A stretch of DNA of 64,000 bases from Flavobacterium poyangense (GTDB taxonomy: Bacteria; Bacteroidota; Bacteroidia; Flavobacteriales; Flavobacteriaceae). The translations under genes were made by a program, and so were the position numbers. Shown piece after piece: positions 28,485 through 36,883 of the stretch. The notes under the pieces were generated by a model that made no database searches, was not told where the DNA came from, and was given only the letters and a program-made list of their open reading frames with translations. Each line of letters opens with the position of its first letter. The stretch's first letter is position 1. Location of the stretch: NCBI RefSeq assembly GCF_011751075.1, contig NZ_JAALLN010000001.1, forward strand, positions 719,113 to 783,112. The letters run 5' to 3'.

Positions 28485-28511
28485 GCTGCGCAAATGTCTC
28501 CTACTTTGCGC
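28485..28511 (+). repeat. REP hairpin
   Basis: GCTGCGCAAATGTCTCCTACTTTGCGC, then a T-run, is the closest relative of the hairpin at 26816 and lies in the same orientation. The preceding CCGCAAAGAGTCCCTCATGAAAA matches the copy at 28154. Confidence 0.75.
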
Positions 28512-28622
28512 TTTTTTATTCCATACATAAAAAAATCTCCCAACTTCCTCCTATTTACCCCCTTAAAAACAACAAGCAAAAAATTACAATTTCACAAACA
28601 AATAAAAAACACATTTCCATAC

Positions 28623-28636
28623 ATACCGATCGGTAT
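28623..28636. promoter_or_regulatory. TetR operator (perfect palindrome) upstream of its own gene
   Basis: ATACCGATCGGTAT is a perfect 14-bp palindrome, 48 bp before the regulator's start. It sits just upstream of a -7 element at 28645, so a bound repressor would cover the -33 region. A one-mismatch copy lies at 29286 before the next gene. Confidence 0.75.
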
Positions 28637-28644
28637 TTACTTCG

Positions 28645-28652
28645 TATATTTG
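28645..28652 (+). promoter_or_regulatory. Candidate -7 promoter element of the TetR gene
   Basis: TATATTTG fits TAnnTTTG and lies 8 bp after the operator palindrome. This spacing suits repression by steric block. Confidence 0.5.
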
Positions 28653-28684
28653 CTCCTAGTATTATTCTCAAAGTCAACAGTCCC

Positions 28685-29266
28685 ATGAATACTTCAGAAT
28701 TTATATTAGATAAAATTGCGCCTCTTTTTAACAAACAGGGCTATATCGGAACCAGTTTGTCGGATATTACAAATGCAACCGGTCTTACCAAAGGAGCTAT
28801 TTATTGTAACTTTTCGAACAAAGAAGATTTGGCTTTGCAGGCATTTAAACTCAATGTGGATATTGCTATAATACCGTTGTTTAAGTTGGTTGCGACCGAA
28901 GAGGGGGCTATAAATAAACTGCATACCATAACCCGGTACCATCGTTCTTATTATGATTTGGTCAAAGACAGAGGTGGGTGTCCGATGTTACGGGTTTCTG
29001 TGGATACAAAATTTGTGAATCCTCTATTGTTTGAAGCCGCCGAGAAATTATCTCAAAAGTTCATTAACGGACTAACCGATATTATCAAAGAAGGAATCCA
29101 CAAGGACGAAATCAAACCCGATACCGACGTAGATAAATACGCCCAGCTTATTCTAACTATGATCGAAGGTAGCTCTCTTTTGGCATTTACACACAATGAC
29201 AGCTCCTATATTACTCATGCAATGGATTTTATAGATGACATATTAATTAAAAACATAAAAAAGTAA
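28685..29266 (+). CDS. TetR/AcrR-family transcriptional repressor
   Basis: The start chosen is ATG 28685 (193 residues), which gives the normal TetR beginning NTSEFILDKIAPLFNKQGY. Upstream in-frame codons run through the REP hairpin and operator and are not part of the protein. The helix-turn-helix is at about 23-43 (TSLSDITNATGLTKGAIY, then CNFSNKEDLA). The C-terminal ligand domain contains DRGGCPMLR, seen in TetR members that govern fatty-acid or xenobiotic stress genes. Palindromic operators lie before it and before the downstream thioesterase, so it probably represses both. Confidence 0.9.
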   Translation: MNTSEFILDKIAPLFNKQGYIGTSLSDITNATGLTKGAIYCNFSNKEDLALQAFKLNVDIAIIPLFKLVATEEGAINKLHTITRYHRSYYDLVKDRGGCPMLRVSVDTKFVNPLLFEAAEKLSQKFINGLTDIIKEGIHKDEIKPDTDVDKYAQLILTMIEGSSLLAFTHNDSSYITHAMDFIDDILIKNIKK

Positions 29267-29285
29267 AAAAAATTTAATCACACAT

Positions 29286-29299
29286 ATACCAATCGGTAT
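29286..29299. promoter_or_regulatory. Second TetR operator, upstream of the thioesterase gene
   Basis: ATACCAATCGGTAT differs at one base from the perfect palindrome at 28623. It lies 17 bp before the thioesterase start and 19 bp after the TetR stop. Confidence 0.7.
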
Positions 29300-29316
29300 G
29301 TACTAATTGAACTCAA

Positions 29317-29802
29317 ATGGAAAAAGTATTAAAAACAAAAAGAAAAATCAGATTTCAGGATTGCGATCCTTTTAATCACTTAAACAATTCGAAATACCTC
29401 GAATATTTCATTAACACCCGCGAAGACCAAATTGCAGAACACTACAATCTTGATATTTTTAAACTGATGAAAACAACGGCACTGAGCTGGGTTGTGGCCT
29501 CTAATCAGATTAGTTATTTGAGACCGGCCTCTACAATGGAAACAGTCGTAATTGAGTCTCAATTGATTCAATACACTGATAATGTACTATTAGTAGAAAT
29601 GAAAATGTGGAACGAAGATGAAACAGAACTAAAAGCATTGCTTTGGATAAAATTCATTCATTATAGTCTTCAGGCCAAGAAAGTTGCCAATCACTCCAAT
29701 GAATTGATGCAATTATTCCAAGCGGTTGTTGTTCCTGTTGAGCAAACGGTCTTCGAAAATCGCTATATGGAGATTGTTCAGAAAATAAAAAGTTACGATT
29801 AA
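29317..29802 (+). CDS. Acyl-CoA thioesterase, hotdog fold (4HBT/YbgC-like)
   Basis: This 161-residue protein carries the 4HBT catalytic signature near the start (RFQDCDPFNHLNNSKYLEYF) with the Asp and the HLNN-Y pattern. Next come ALSWVVASNQISYLRPA and VVIESQLIQY, the typical beta strands. Such enzymes hydrolyse acyl-CoA or acyl-ACP thioesters; the chain length cannot be read from sequence. An operator like that of the TetR gene lies 17 bp upstream, so it is the likely regulated target, perhaps responding to a fatty acid or acyl-CoA. Confidence 0.85.
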   Translation: MEKVLKTKRKIRFQDCDPFNHLNNSKYLEYFINTREDQIAEHYNLDIFKLMKTTALSWVVASNQISYLRPASTMETVVIESQLIQYTDNVLLVEMKMWNEDETELKALLWIKFIHYSLQAKKVANHSNELMQLFQAVVVPVEQTVFENRYMEIVQKIKSYD

Positions 29803-29869
29803 TCTGGAAATTATTAAGTAGTTTGTCTGCTATTAGCAGCATAGCAAATACAAGTAAGAATCAATAAAT

Positions 29870-29939
29870 AAATCCTTTAAATCTGTGAAATCTGTGGCCA
29901 TTTTTTCCGCCACAGATTAAATGGATTTAAAGGATTTAT
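29870..29939. repeat. Dispersed palindromic intergenic repeat, family 1, copy a
   Basis: AATCCTTTAAATC with CTGTGGC on the left is mirrored by GCCACAG and GATTTAAAGGATT on the right, giving a long hairpin. Related copies lie at 36661 and 54036. No gene is within it. Confidence 0.8.
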
Positions 29940-30053
29940 TTTGAGTTTGAAAAATAGCCCTCTTTAATTCATTCTGGCACTATTAATGCATATGTATTGG
30001 TCATTCAATTAGTTATAGAAAAACTCTAATTTTCGACCAAAAAACGTCCACCC

Positions 30054-30473
30054 ATGAAAGAAACTATTTTTAAAAACTTAGTTTTATCGTTAATTTCAAC
30101 TAATATTTGGACAATTTGCGCTTTCTTTATTTACTTTTTTAAATCTCCTGGCTGGTTTGGTGGATTTGAAGTTTTAATATTTTATATGTATAGTTGTTAC
30201 ATTTCTGGTGGAATAGGGATAATTCTAATACTATTAAGGTTATTCTATTTTAAAAAAGACAAGAAAAACAAATTGTGTTTAAGCTTTACTTATTCCTGCA
30301 TCGCAACATTTAATCTGCTTTTATTCATAATTTTTTTAATATTAATCTTTTCTCAAATTGCGAAGGGAGGCTTTTTAGAGTTATTCTTCTTTATCAACCC
30401 AATTATTGCAGCTTTCACTTGCGTTGATATTTTTAAAACTACAAGACAAGTAGCTATTCAACCAAACAAATAA
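30054..30473 (+). CDS. Multi-pass membrane protein of unknown function
   Basis: This 139-residue protein has four hydrophobic segments: LVLSLISTNIWTICAFFIYF, then LIFYMYSCYISGGIGIILIL, then TFNLLLFIIFLILIF, then ELFFFINPIIAAFTC, with basic loops between (FKKDKKNK). No family is recognised. The 3' end overlaps the convergent histidine-kinase gene by 20 bp. It is probably a small inner-membrane protein in an accessory position. Confidence 0.6.
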   Translation: MKETIFKNLVLSLISTNIWTICAFFIYFFKSPGWFGGFEVLIFYMYSCYISGGIGIILILLRLFYFKKDKKNKLCLSFTYSCIATFNLLLFIIFLILIFSQIAKGGFLELFFFINPIIAAFTCVDIFKTTRQVAIQPNK

Positions 30474-31779
30474 CAAACGTAGTCTTGCCATCCTGATTTC
30501 TAAAATCCAGATAACCGCCATGAGCTTCGATAATGCTTTTGGAGAGTGTTAACCCGATTCCTGCACCTTCTTTGCGGGTGGTAAAAAACGGAAGGAATAT
30601 TTTGTTTTCTATTTGTTTTTCAATACCGTTTCCGCTGTCGGTGATTTTTATAAAAATTCTGTTTTCTATGGCCTCGGCGGTAATCAGAATTTGCTTCTCC
30701 TCTACTTCCTCAAGCGCATGCATGCTGTTGGTTAAAAGATTAATCAACACTTGCTCGATTTGCTGATGGTCTACCAACAACCAATGATCTAAAGTAATTG
30801 TATTAACGACTTCGATTTGTTTTTCTTTGAATAAAGGATTCATGATCTCAAAACAATTCCGAATCAGTTGCTGCAATTCTATTTTTTCTTTTTTGGGAGA
30901 CGGCAGCATTGCCAGTTTTCGGTATCCTTCTACAAACTTCTGCAAAAGATCACTTCGCCTTAACATTGTTCCTACACCACTTTTAATATCTTCTAAATCT
31001 TCAGCCGAAATAGCATCCTGTTCGACCAGTTCCTGCAAATTCTGAGAGATAGACCGAATGGGGGTTATCGAATTTAAAAGCTCATGAGAAATAACTTTCA
31101 TCAAATTAACCCAGGCCTCTTTTTCTTTTTTCTCGACTACATTCTGAATCGAATCGAGTAAAACAATAAAATAATCCAATTCGCAGATTTCTGTTCTCGA
31201 GGTCTGCATGACAAAAGTTTGTGCATTTTGCTGGTTGACACGTATTTCCAATGCCGTTTTGATTTCCTGAAAATCCTGCTCTTCAATAACCTCACATAAC
31301 GATGGAAGCTGGTTTCTAAGCAATTTCCATTTTGAAACTTTGGGCACATCAAAGTGTTTAGAGAAATAATCATTCATCAAAAAAACATTCCAATCGTTGT
31401 CTTCTTTTTTGAGGATAATGATTCCGATTTCGATGTTGTTTAAAATAGAAGTGTAAATAATATCTCTTGAAACCTGCTCGTTCTGTTTGTTCTTTAAGAT
31501 ATCATACAATTGAAACAGATCATTCTGATTGGATTTATGCTTTGAAAAATCGGAAGTAAAATCATTTTGTACAATCGACGCAATTGTTTTATCGTACACC
31601 AAAATGACACTTTTCACATACAAATACAATTCGATAATCAGAAAAAAAACAATCAAAAAACCAAAAACAGGCGCGAATACAAATTTGACTTTGTTCAGAT
31701 AAATTGAAAATTCAATTCCAGCCACAATCAAAATTAATCGCAGAAAAATAAGGTTATAGGTCTTTAACGATTTGAGCAT
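30454..31779 (-). CDS. Membrane sensor histidine kinase
   Basis: The protein has 441 residues. Two membrane helices fill the first 55 residues (LIFLRLILIVAGIEFSIYL and FGFLIVFFLIIELYLYV) with almost no periplasmic loop, so it probably senses within or at the membrane. A PAS-like region is at about 105-200. The H-box is SHELLNSITPIRS with phospho-acceptor His232. The ATPase domain has NLLTNSMHALEE (N box), DSGNGIE (G1) and GAGIGLTLSKSII (G2). Its start is adjacent to the stop of the sigma-54 response regulator gene (1-bp gap), so the two form an operon and a cognate pair. Such pairs in Flavobacterium often control the neighbouring MacB/FtsX transporter. Confidence 0.92.
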   Translation of the reverse strand: MLKSLKTYNLIFLRLILIVAGIEFSIYLNKVKFVFAPVFGFLIVFFLIIELYLYVKSVILVYDKTIASIVQNDFTSDFSKHKSNQNDLFQLYDILKNKQNEQVSRDIIYTSILNNIEIGIIILKKEDNDWNVFLMNDYFSKHFDVPKVSKWKLLRNQLPSLCEVIEEQDFQEIKTALEIRVNQQNAQTFVMQTSRTEICELDYFIVLLDSIQNVVEKKEKEAWVNLMKVISHELLNSITPIRSISQNLQELVEQDAISAEDLEDIKSGVGTMLRRSDLLQKFVEGYRKLAMLPSPKKEKIELQQLIRNCFEIMNPLFKEKQIEVVNTITLDHWLLVDHQQIEQVLINLLTNSMHALEEVEEKQILITAEAIENRIFIKITDSGNGIEKQIENKIFLPFFTTRKEGAGIGLTLSKSIIEAHGGYLDFRNQDGKTTFVICLVE

Positions 31780-31780
31780 A

Positions 31781-33130
31781 TTAATTGGTGCTAATGTTAT
31801 ATTTCTCTAAACGTCGGTATAAAGAACCTCTCGACAGCCCAAGTTCTTCAGCAGTTTTACTGATATTGTTGTTATGCTTCAGCAATGCTTTCTCGACTGT
31901 TGCTTTCTCAACTGAAGAAAGCTGAATGTCATCCGGATTTTCTTCATACAACGTAATTTGATCCAAGTCTAAATCTGACACTGTAATGGTATTGTTTTCG
32001 CAAAGGATAACAGCTCTTTCGATTTTGTTTTCCATTTCGCGAATATTTCCATTCCAGGCGTGTTTTTCGATTTGTTCCGCTACCTTTTTATCAAAAGAAA
32101 TGGTATCTCTTCCGTACTTTTCTATCATTCTTTCAAGAAGATATTCCGCCAACGGAATTTTATCCTCGTAGCGCTCCCGTAGCGGAGGCAAAACAATCTC
32201 CATGGTATTGATACGGTAATACAAATCTTCTCTAAAATTTTTATCGGCAACTTCCTCTTTCAGGCTTAAATTGGTCGCTGTAATAATGCGAACATTCAGA
32301 GGTCTTGGTTTTGATTCTCCTAACCTTGTAACCGTTTTACTCTGAATAACCTGCAACAGTTTAGATTGCAAATGCAACGGAACATTTCCGATTTCATCTA
32401 AAAAAATAGTACCATTTTGCGCCATTTCAAAACGCCCCGGAGTATCTGCTTTAGCATCTGTAAAAGCGCCTTTTGCATAACCGAATAATTCGCTTTCAAA
32501 AATATTAGCGTTGAGAGAACCTAAATCAACTGCAATAAAAGGCTGATTTTTCCTTTCTGACTGTGCATAAATATGATGCGCCAAAACAAACTTTCCTGTT
32601 CCGTTTTCCCCTAAAATCAAAACATTTGCATCTGTTTTTGCCACTTTATCTGCCAGCGCATACGCTTTTTTTATAATCTCGGAATTGCCGATAAAAAATG
32701 CCTCTTTAACTACAACATCTTTACTCTTTCTTTGCTCCTTACGGCTTTTGTCGACAGCCTCTTTTACCGATTCGAGTAACTTTGTATTTTCCCATGGTTT
32801 TAGGATATAATCAAAAGCGCCATTTTTTAAACCTTCAACAGCCGTTTCTAGTTTTCCGAAAGCTGTCATTAAGATCACAACTGTTTTCGGCGAAAGCGTT
32901 TTTATTTCCCTCAGGACATACAAGCCTTCCCTCCCATCTTCGAAACCTATTCTGTAATTCATATCGAGCAAAACAACATCTATGGTGTTTTTCGCCAATA
33001 ATTCGACTATGTTTTTGGGATTTGTGAGCGTATAAATATGCTCAAAATACTTTTTCAGATACAATTTCGACGCAAAAAGAATGTCTTCCTGATCGTCTAT
33101 GATTAATATGGAGGCATTTGTCTTTTTCAT
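31781..33130 (-). CDS. Sigma-54-dependent response regulator (NtrC family)
   Basis: This 449-residue protein has a receiver domain with phospho-acceptor Asp56 (VVLLDMNYR), then a sigma-54 AAA+ domain with Walker A GENGTGK (174-180) and GAFTDA at 221-226. GAFTDA is a natural variant of the usual GAFTGA loop that contacts sigma-54. The C-terminal Fis-type helix-turn-helix is ISKTAEELGLSRGSLYRRLE. It is divergent from the ABC transporter at 33413. The gap holds TGGAC/GTCCA half-sites and a near-consensus -24/-12 element, so it probably activates the transporter. Confidence 0.93.
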   Translation of the reverse strand: MKKTNASILIIDDQEDILFASKLYLKKYFEHIYTLTNPKNIVELLAKNTIDVVLLDMNYRIGFEDGREGLYVLREIKTLSPKTVVILMTAFGKLETAVEGLKNGAFDYILKPWENTKLLESVKEAVDKSRKEQRKSKDVVVKEAFFIGNSEIIKKAYALADKVAKTDANVLILGENGTGKFVLAHHIYAQSERKNQPFIAVDLGSLNANIFESELFGYAKGAFTDAKADTPGRFEMAQNGTIFLDEIGNVPLHLQSKLLQVIQSKTVTRLGESKPRPLNVRIITATNLSLKEEVADKNFREDLYYRINTMEIVLPPLRERYEDKIPLAEYLLERMIEKYGRDTISFDKKVAEQIEKHAWNGNIREMENKIERAVILCENNTITVSDLDLDQITLYEENPDDIQLSSVEKATVEKALLKHNNNISKTAEELGLSRGSLYRRLEKYNISTN

Positions 33131-33142
33131 TTTTGTTCGGTT

Positions 33143-33171
33143 TTGGACGAAAGCTGTCCAATTATGGACAG
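33143..33171. promoter_or_regulatory. Candidate response-regulator binding sites
   Basis: Three alternating half-sites occur: TTGGAC (33143), GTCCA (33156) and TGGACAG (33165). The last two form CTGTCCA-ATTA-TGGACAG (33154-33171). This layout of inverted half-sites resembles an upstream activating sequence, and it lies 12 bp upstream of the regulator's own start. Confidence 0.55.
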
Positions 33172-33231
33172 TATAACTTTTCTTTAAAAAATAAAAATGT
33201 AGAAACCAGTCAGTTATAATTTTTAAATTTT

Positions 33232-33247
33232 CGGCACGGAAATCACA
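33232..33247 (+). promoter_or_regulatory. Possible sigma-54 promoter of the ABC transporter
   Basis: CGGCACGGAAATCACA resembles TGGCAC-N5-TTGCA, with the -24 GG intact but the -12 GC read as AC. It lies about 60-90 bp from the half-sites and about 165 bp before the transporter gene. It is a weak match. Confidence 0.3.
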
Positions 33248-33412
33248 TTAGTACCAGTAAATCATTAATTATTTAACACCTTTCGAAAGTAAAAATAGCA
33301 AAATAAATAGCGCTGACACATTGTTAATTATCTTAATTTTCGGTTGTGTTTCTTTTACTTCGAAAACTAAAATCAATCAAAGAAAATCAATCAACATCAA
33401 AAAACAACAATC

Positions 33413-34126
33413 ATGATTACCATTAAAAAACTTTCGAAAATTTTCAGAACAGAAGACATAGAAACCAACGCACTGGCCGAAATCTCACTTACCATCAAAC
33501 AAGGCGACTTTGTCTCTATTATGGGACCATCCGGCAGCGGAAAATCGACTTTATTAAATATCGTGGGATTGCTGGACAGCGCTTCGAGCGGAAGTTATCT
33601 CCTATTGGATCAGGAAATGATCGGACTAAAAGAGAAAGCAAAAGCAAAAGCCCGAAAAGAAAATATCGGATTCATTTTTCAGAATTTCAATTTAATTGAT
33701 GAATTATCGGTTTATGACAATATCGAATTGCCTTTGATTTACAACAATGTTCCTCCTTCCGAAAGAAAAATAAGAATTCAGGAAATCGCTGCTAAGCTAA
33801 ATATTACGCATCGTCTGAAACATTATCCGCAACAGCTTTCGGGAGGTCAGCAGCAACGTGTGGCTGTGGCAAGAGCATTGATCAACAATCCGAAAATAAT
33901 TCTTGCCGATGAGCCTACAGGAAACCTGGACAGTAAAAATGGCAATGAAGTAATGGAATTATTAACCAATCTGCATGCCAACGGAGCAACAATTCTAATG
34001 GTAACCCATTCTGATTATGATGCTTCTTTCTCTCAAAAAACAATTTTGATGAAAGACGGAATTATCCTTTCTGAAAAATTGAATCACAGAAATGTAGATG
34101 TTTTAGTAACTACTTCTAACAACTAG
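33413..34126 (+). CDS. ABC transporter ATPase, MacB/LolD type
   Basis: This 237-residue protein has all ABC motifs: Walker A GPSGSGKST (38-46), signature LSGGQQQRVA, Walker B ILADEPTGNLDS and a switch His in TILMVTHSD. The MacB/LolD subfamily is indicated by the GDFVSIMGPSGSGKSTLLNI context and short length. These ATPases drive FtsX-type permeases by mechanotransmission. The permease gene follows after 4 bp. Confidence 0.95.
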   Translation: MITIKKLSKIFRTEDIETNALAEISLTIKQGDFVSIMGPSGSGKSTLLNIVGLLDSASSGSYLLLDQEMIGLKEKAKAKARKENIGFIFQNFNLIDELSVYDNIELPLIYNNVPPSERKIRIQEIAAKLNITHRLKHYPQQLSGGQQQRVAVARALINNPKIILADEPTGNLDSKNGNEVMELLTNLHANGATILMVTHSDYDASFSQKTILMKDGIILSEKLNHRNVDVLVTTSNN

Positions 34127-34130
34127 GATC

Positions 34131-36542
34131 ATGCTAAAGAACTGGATCAACATATTTATATACCATATCAAAAACAACAAATTCTTTACGACTTTGAATG
34201 TTTTAGGATTGAGTATTGGGATAGCGGGATTAATTTTTGCCATCTTGTATTGGAATGAGGAGCATTCTTACGACGAATGGAATCCTGAAAAAGAGAAGAT
34301 TTACGTTGTCATGAATGACCTTGGAGGCGGTAATGTCTGGGCTACAAATTCACCGGTAACCGGCCCTGACTTAAAAGCCAATACTTCTTATCTCGAAAAT
34401 TATTGTTATTTAAACCCTTATTACACTAAAGAGAATATTGAATATAAGGGCAAAGCACAATTGATAGACCATATTTTTTCGGCGCAAAGTGATTTCTTTT
34501 CCTTTTTCCCATTTGAATTTATCCGTGGAAACGGTAAAACAGCCATTCAGGATCGCAATAGCATCGCACTATCAGAAGAAACGGTTTCACTACTGTTTAA
34601 AGACGAAAATCCGATGGGGAAACAGGTCAAATACGCCGACAAAATCTTCGTAGTACGAGGTGTATACCGTTTATCTCAAAAGTCAGCGGTAATGCCAGCA
34701 GCGGTAACCAGCAGTATTCAGGAAGATCTGGAAAAAAGAAGAGAAGACTGGGGTTTTAGTTATGGTTTAATGGTAAAACTAAAAAGACAAAGTGATACTA
34801 CTGCCGTCATTAAAAATCTGGACGAGATTTTTATGGAGAAGAACTATAAGAAACAGGCAAAAGAGGAAGGTTTATCGCTAAAAGCGTTTACAAAACTTTA
34901 CGGAGAGCCGGTTAAAGCTAAACTACTGCCATTTGCCGGATCAAGACTTTCCACGGGAAATTATCCTTTTCCGGAAGGAACAGGAAACCTTCAATTCTTG
35001 CGAATCCTAATGGGGTTATCAATACTTATTCTGCTACTGTCTATTGCAAATTATATTAATCTCGCTACTGCAAATGCCATTAAACGAGCAAAAGAAGTGG
35101 GGATCCGAAAAATTATTGGTGCCTCAAAACTGCAAATCATTACTCAGTTTGTATTTGAGACTACTCTCATTACGCTTTTCTCTGTCTTTCTTGCATTGGT
35201 AATCGTAGAAATATCATTGCCAGCTTATAACCAGTTTCTAAATAAAAATCTGATTATGGTTGGTACGCAATTTTATGTGCAACTCATTTTTATCTTTTTC
35301 CTTGTTGTTATCGTTGCAGGCGTTTTTCCGGCCATTTACATTTCAAATTTTGAAGTTTTGAAAGTGCTGAAGGGAAATTTTTCCAGAAGCAAAAATGGGG
35401 TCTGGCTCCGCAATGGAATGCTGATTTTACAGTTTGCCATCGCTACCTTTTTTATAATTGGCTCTTTTATAGTTTACAAACAAGTAAATTATATGTCAAA
35501 CAAAGATTTAGGCTTTAAAGGAGCACAGGTTATTGATATTACCTTTAAACCGAAAAAAGGTCAGAATCAGTTTGAAAGATATCAGACCATTAAACAGGAA
35601 GTCTCCAAAATAAAAGGAGTAGAAGCGGTTTCTTCGGGTTTATTTTCGATAGGAAGCAATGATAATTCCTGGTCCGGATTACACTACAAATCAAACAAAG
35701 AAGTCATCACGCAGCAAATGGGTATTGATTTTGGATTATTGGATCTTTTAGGAATAAAAATAGTTAAAGGACGAAATTTAACCGAAAAAATGGCATCAGA
35801 CAGTATCTCAAATGTTTTACTGAATGAAACCGCTGCAAAAGCATTGATGGAAAAAGATCCGCTCAACAAAGAAGTAACGTTCAACAACAGAAAACTTAAG
35901 GTAGTCGGTATTGTAAAAGACTTCAATTATGTGGGACTGCAATTTAAAGTTGCCCCTATGATTTTCTTTCACATCAAAAGTGAACAATGGATGAAAGACA
36001 ATATGCGTTATATTTCGATTAAAGTAGCACCACAGAACATCCCCGAAACAATAGCTGCTCTGGACAAATTCTGGAAAACCAAAGTCGATTCAGAGTATCC
36101 GTTTGAATATGATTTTGTCGATAAAAATTTCGCCAGAACGTATAAAAATTATAAAGACCAAAGTAAGTTGTTTTCTCTTTTGAACGCAGTAGTTGTTTTG
36201 ATCGCCATTTTTGGACTATTTGCCTTGGCGTCATATTCTATGGAAAGAAGACTGCGTGAGATTGCTATCAGAAAAACACTTGGCGCAGAAACGACTCTTT
36301 TGCTACGGGAATTATCCAAACAGTATCTGTTGTTTTGTGTGCTGGGTTTTGCAATCGGAATTATTCCGGCCTATCTGTTATTGCAAAAATGGCTTGAAAA
36401 CTTTGCCTACCGTATCGAAATTCCGGTTCTGCCATTTGTCATTGCTTTTGTGTCTTTATTATTTCTCACACTAACAATAGTTTTAGCCAAAGCCTATCAG
36501 GTAACAAAAGTTGACATTTTGCGCTATTTAAAATATGAATAA
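34131..36542 (+). CDS. FtsX/MacB-type ABC permease
   Basis: This 803-residue protein has the duplicated layout common in Bacteroidota: an N-terminal helix (LNVLGLSIGIAGLIFAILYW), a MacB periplasmic domain, FtsX helices around residues 290-420 (LSILILLLSIANYINLATAN, RAKEVGIRKIIGAS), a second periplasmic domain, and a second FtsX block at the end (LREIAIRKTLGAE). With the ATPase before it, it forms a transporter that probably exports peptides or lipophilic compounds or handles envelope stress. The two-component pair upstream is its likely regulator. Confidence 0.92.
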   Translation: MLKNWINIFIYHIKNNKFFTTLNVLGLSIGIAGLIFAILYWNEEHSYDEWNPEKEKIYVVMNDLGGGNVWATNSPVTGPDLKANTSYLENYCYLNPYYTKENIEYKGKAQLIDHIFSAQSDFFSFFPFEFIRGNGKTAIQDRNSIALSEETVSLLFKDENPMGKQVKYADKIFVVRGVYRLSQKSAVMPAAVTSSIQEDLEKRREDWGFSYGLMVKLKRQSDTTAVIKNLDEIFMEKNYKKQAKEEGLSLKAFTKLYGEPVKAKLLPFAGSRLSTGNYPFPEGTGNLQFLRILMGLSILILLLSIANYINLATANAIKRAKEVGIRKIIGASKLQIITQFVFETTLITLFSVFLALVIVEISLPAYNQFLNKNLIMVGTQFYVQLIFIFFLVVIVAGVFPAIYISNFEVLKVLKGNFSRSKNGVWLRNGMLILQFAIATFFIIGSFIVYKQVNYMSNKDLGFKGAQVIDITFKPKKGQNQFERYQTIKQEVSKIKGVEAVSSGLFSIGSNDNSWSGLHYKSNKEVITQQMGIDFGLLDLLGIKIVKGRNLTEKMASDSISNVLLNETAAKALMEKDPLNKEVTFNNRKLKVVGIVKDFNYVGLQFKVAPMIFFHIKSEQWMKDNMRYISIKVAPQNIPETIAALDKFWKTKVDSEYPFEYDFVDKNFARTYKNYKDQSKLFSLLNAVVVLIAIFGLFALASYSMERRLREIAIRKTLGAETTLLLRELSKQYLLFCVLGFAIGIIPAYLLLQKWLENFAYRIEIPVLPFVIAFVSLLFLTLTIVLAKAYQVTKVDILRYLKYE

Positions 36543-36549
36543 ACCACTT

Positions 36550-36606
36550 GCGTGTAATTCGCAGCAAGTTTTTTTGCCACGAATTGCACGAATTTTTACG
36601 AATTGT
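36550..36606. repeat. Dispersed palindromic intergenic repeat, family 2, copy a
   Basis: CGTGTAATTCG and CGAATTGCACG form an inverted pair, then GAATTTTTACGAATTG. Related copies are at 40526, 40627 and 54127. This copy is immediately downstream of the permease gene. Confidence 0.7.
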
Positions 36607-36660
36607 TTTTTTTTTAAATCTGAACTCGATTGTTGCATGGTTACTATTGAATCAGAAAAA

Positions 36661-36735
36661 AAATCCCATAAATCTGTGAAATCTGTGGCTACTTTTTTTT
36701 TTGCCACAGATTAAAAGGATTAAATTGATTATTTC
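36661..36735. repeat. Dispersed palindromic intergenic repeat, family 1, copy b
   Basis: AAATCTGTGAAATCTGTGGC and GCCACAGATT are arms of the same hairpin as at 29870 and 54036, separated by a T-rich loop. Confidence 0.8.
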
Positions 36736-36790
36736 TTAGTTTTAAAAAATAATTGAGTAAAATAATTCAAATCATATATAGTTCAAAAAA

Positions 36791-36820
36791 AAGAGGCTGT
36801 CCCGGACAGCCTCTTTTTTC
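36791..36820 (-). terminator. Bidirectional rho-independent terminator
   Basis: AAGAGGCTGTC and GACAGCCTCTT form an 11-bp stem with a 3-nt loop. It is followed by T6 on the plus strand and by an equally long T-run on the minus strand. It ends the ChW lipoprotein gene (stop at 36884, minus strand) and also blocks plus-strand transcription from the ABC transporter. Confidence 0.85.
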
Positions 36821-36883
36821 ATATTACAAACGAAGGTTTTTGATACCCTCGATTAATTTAAACAGATAAATAATATTTGAAAT

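Noticed and set aside
28478..28684. Longer form of the TetR regulator
   Set aside because: The extra 69 codons cover a REP hairpin, the operator and the promoter element.
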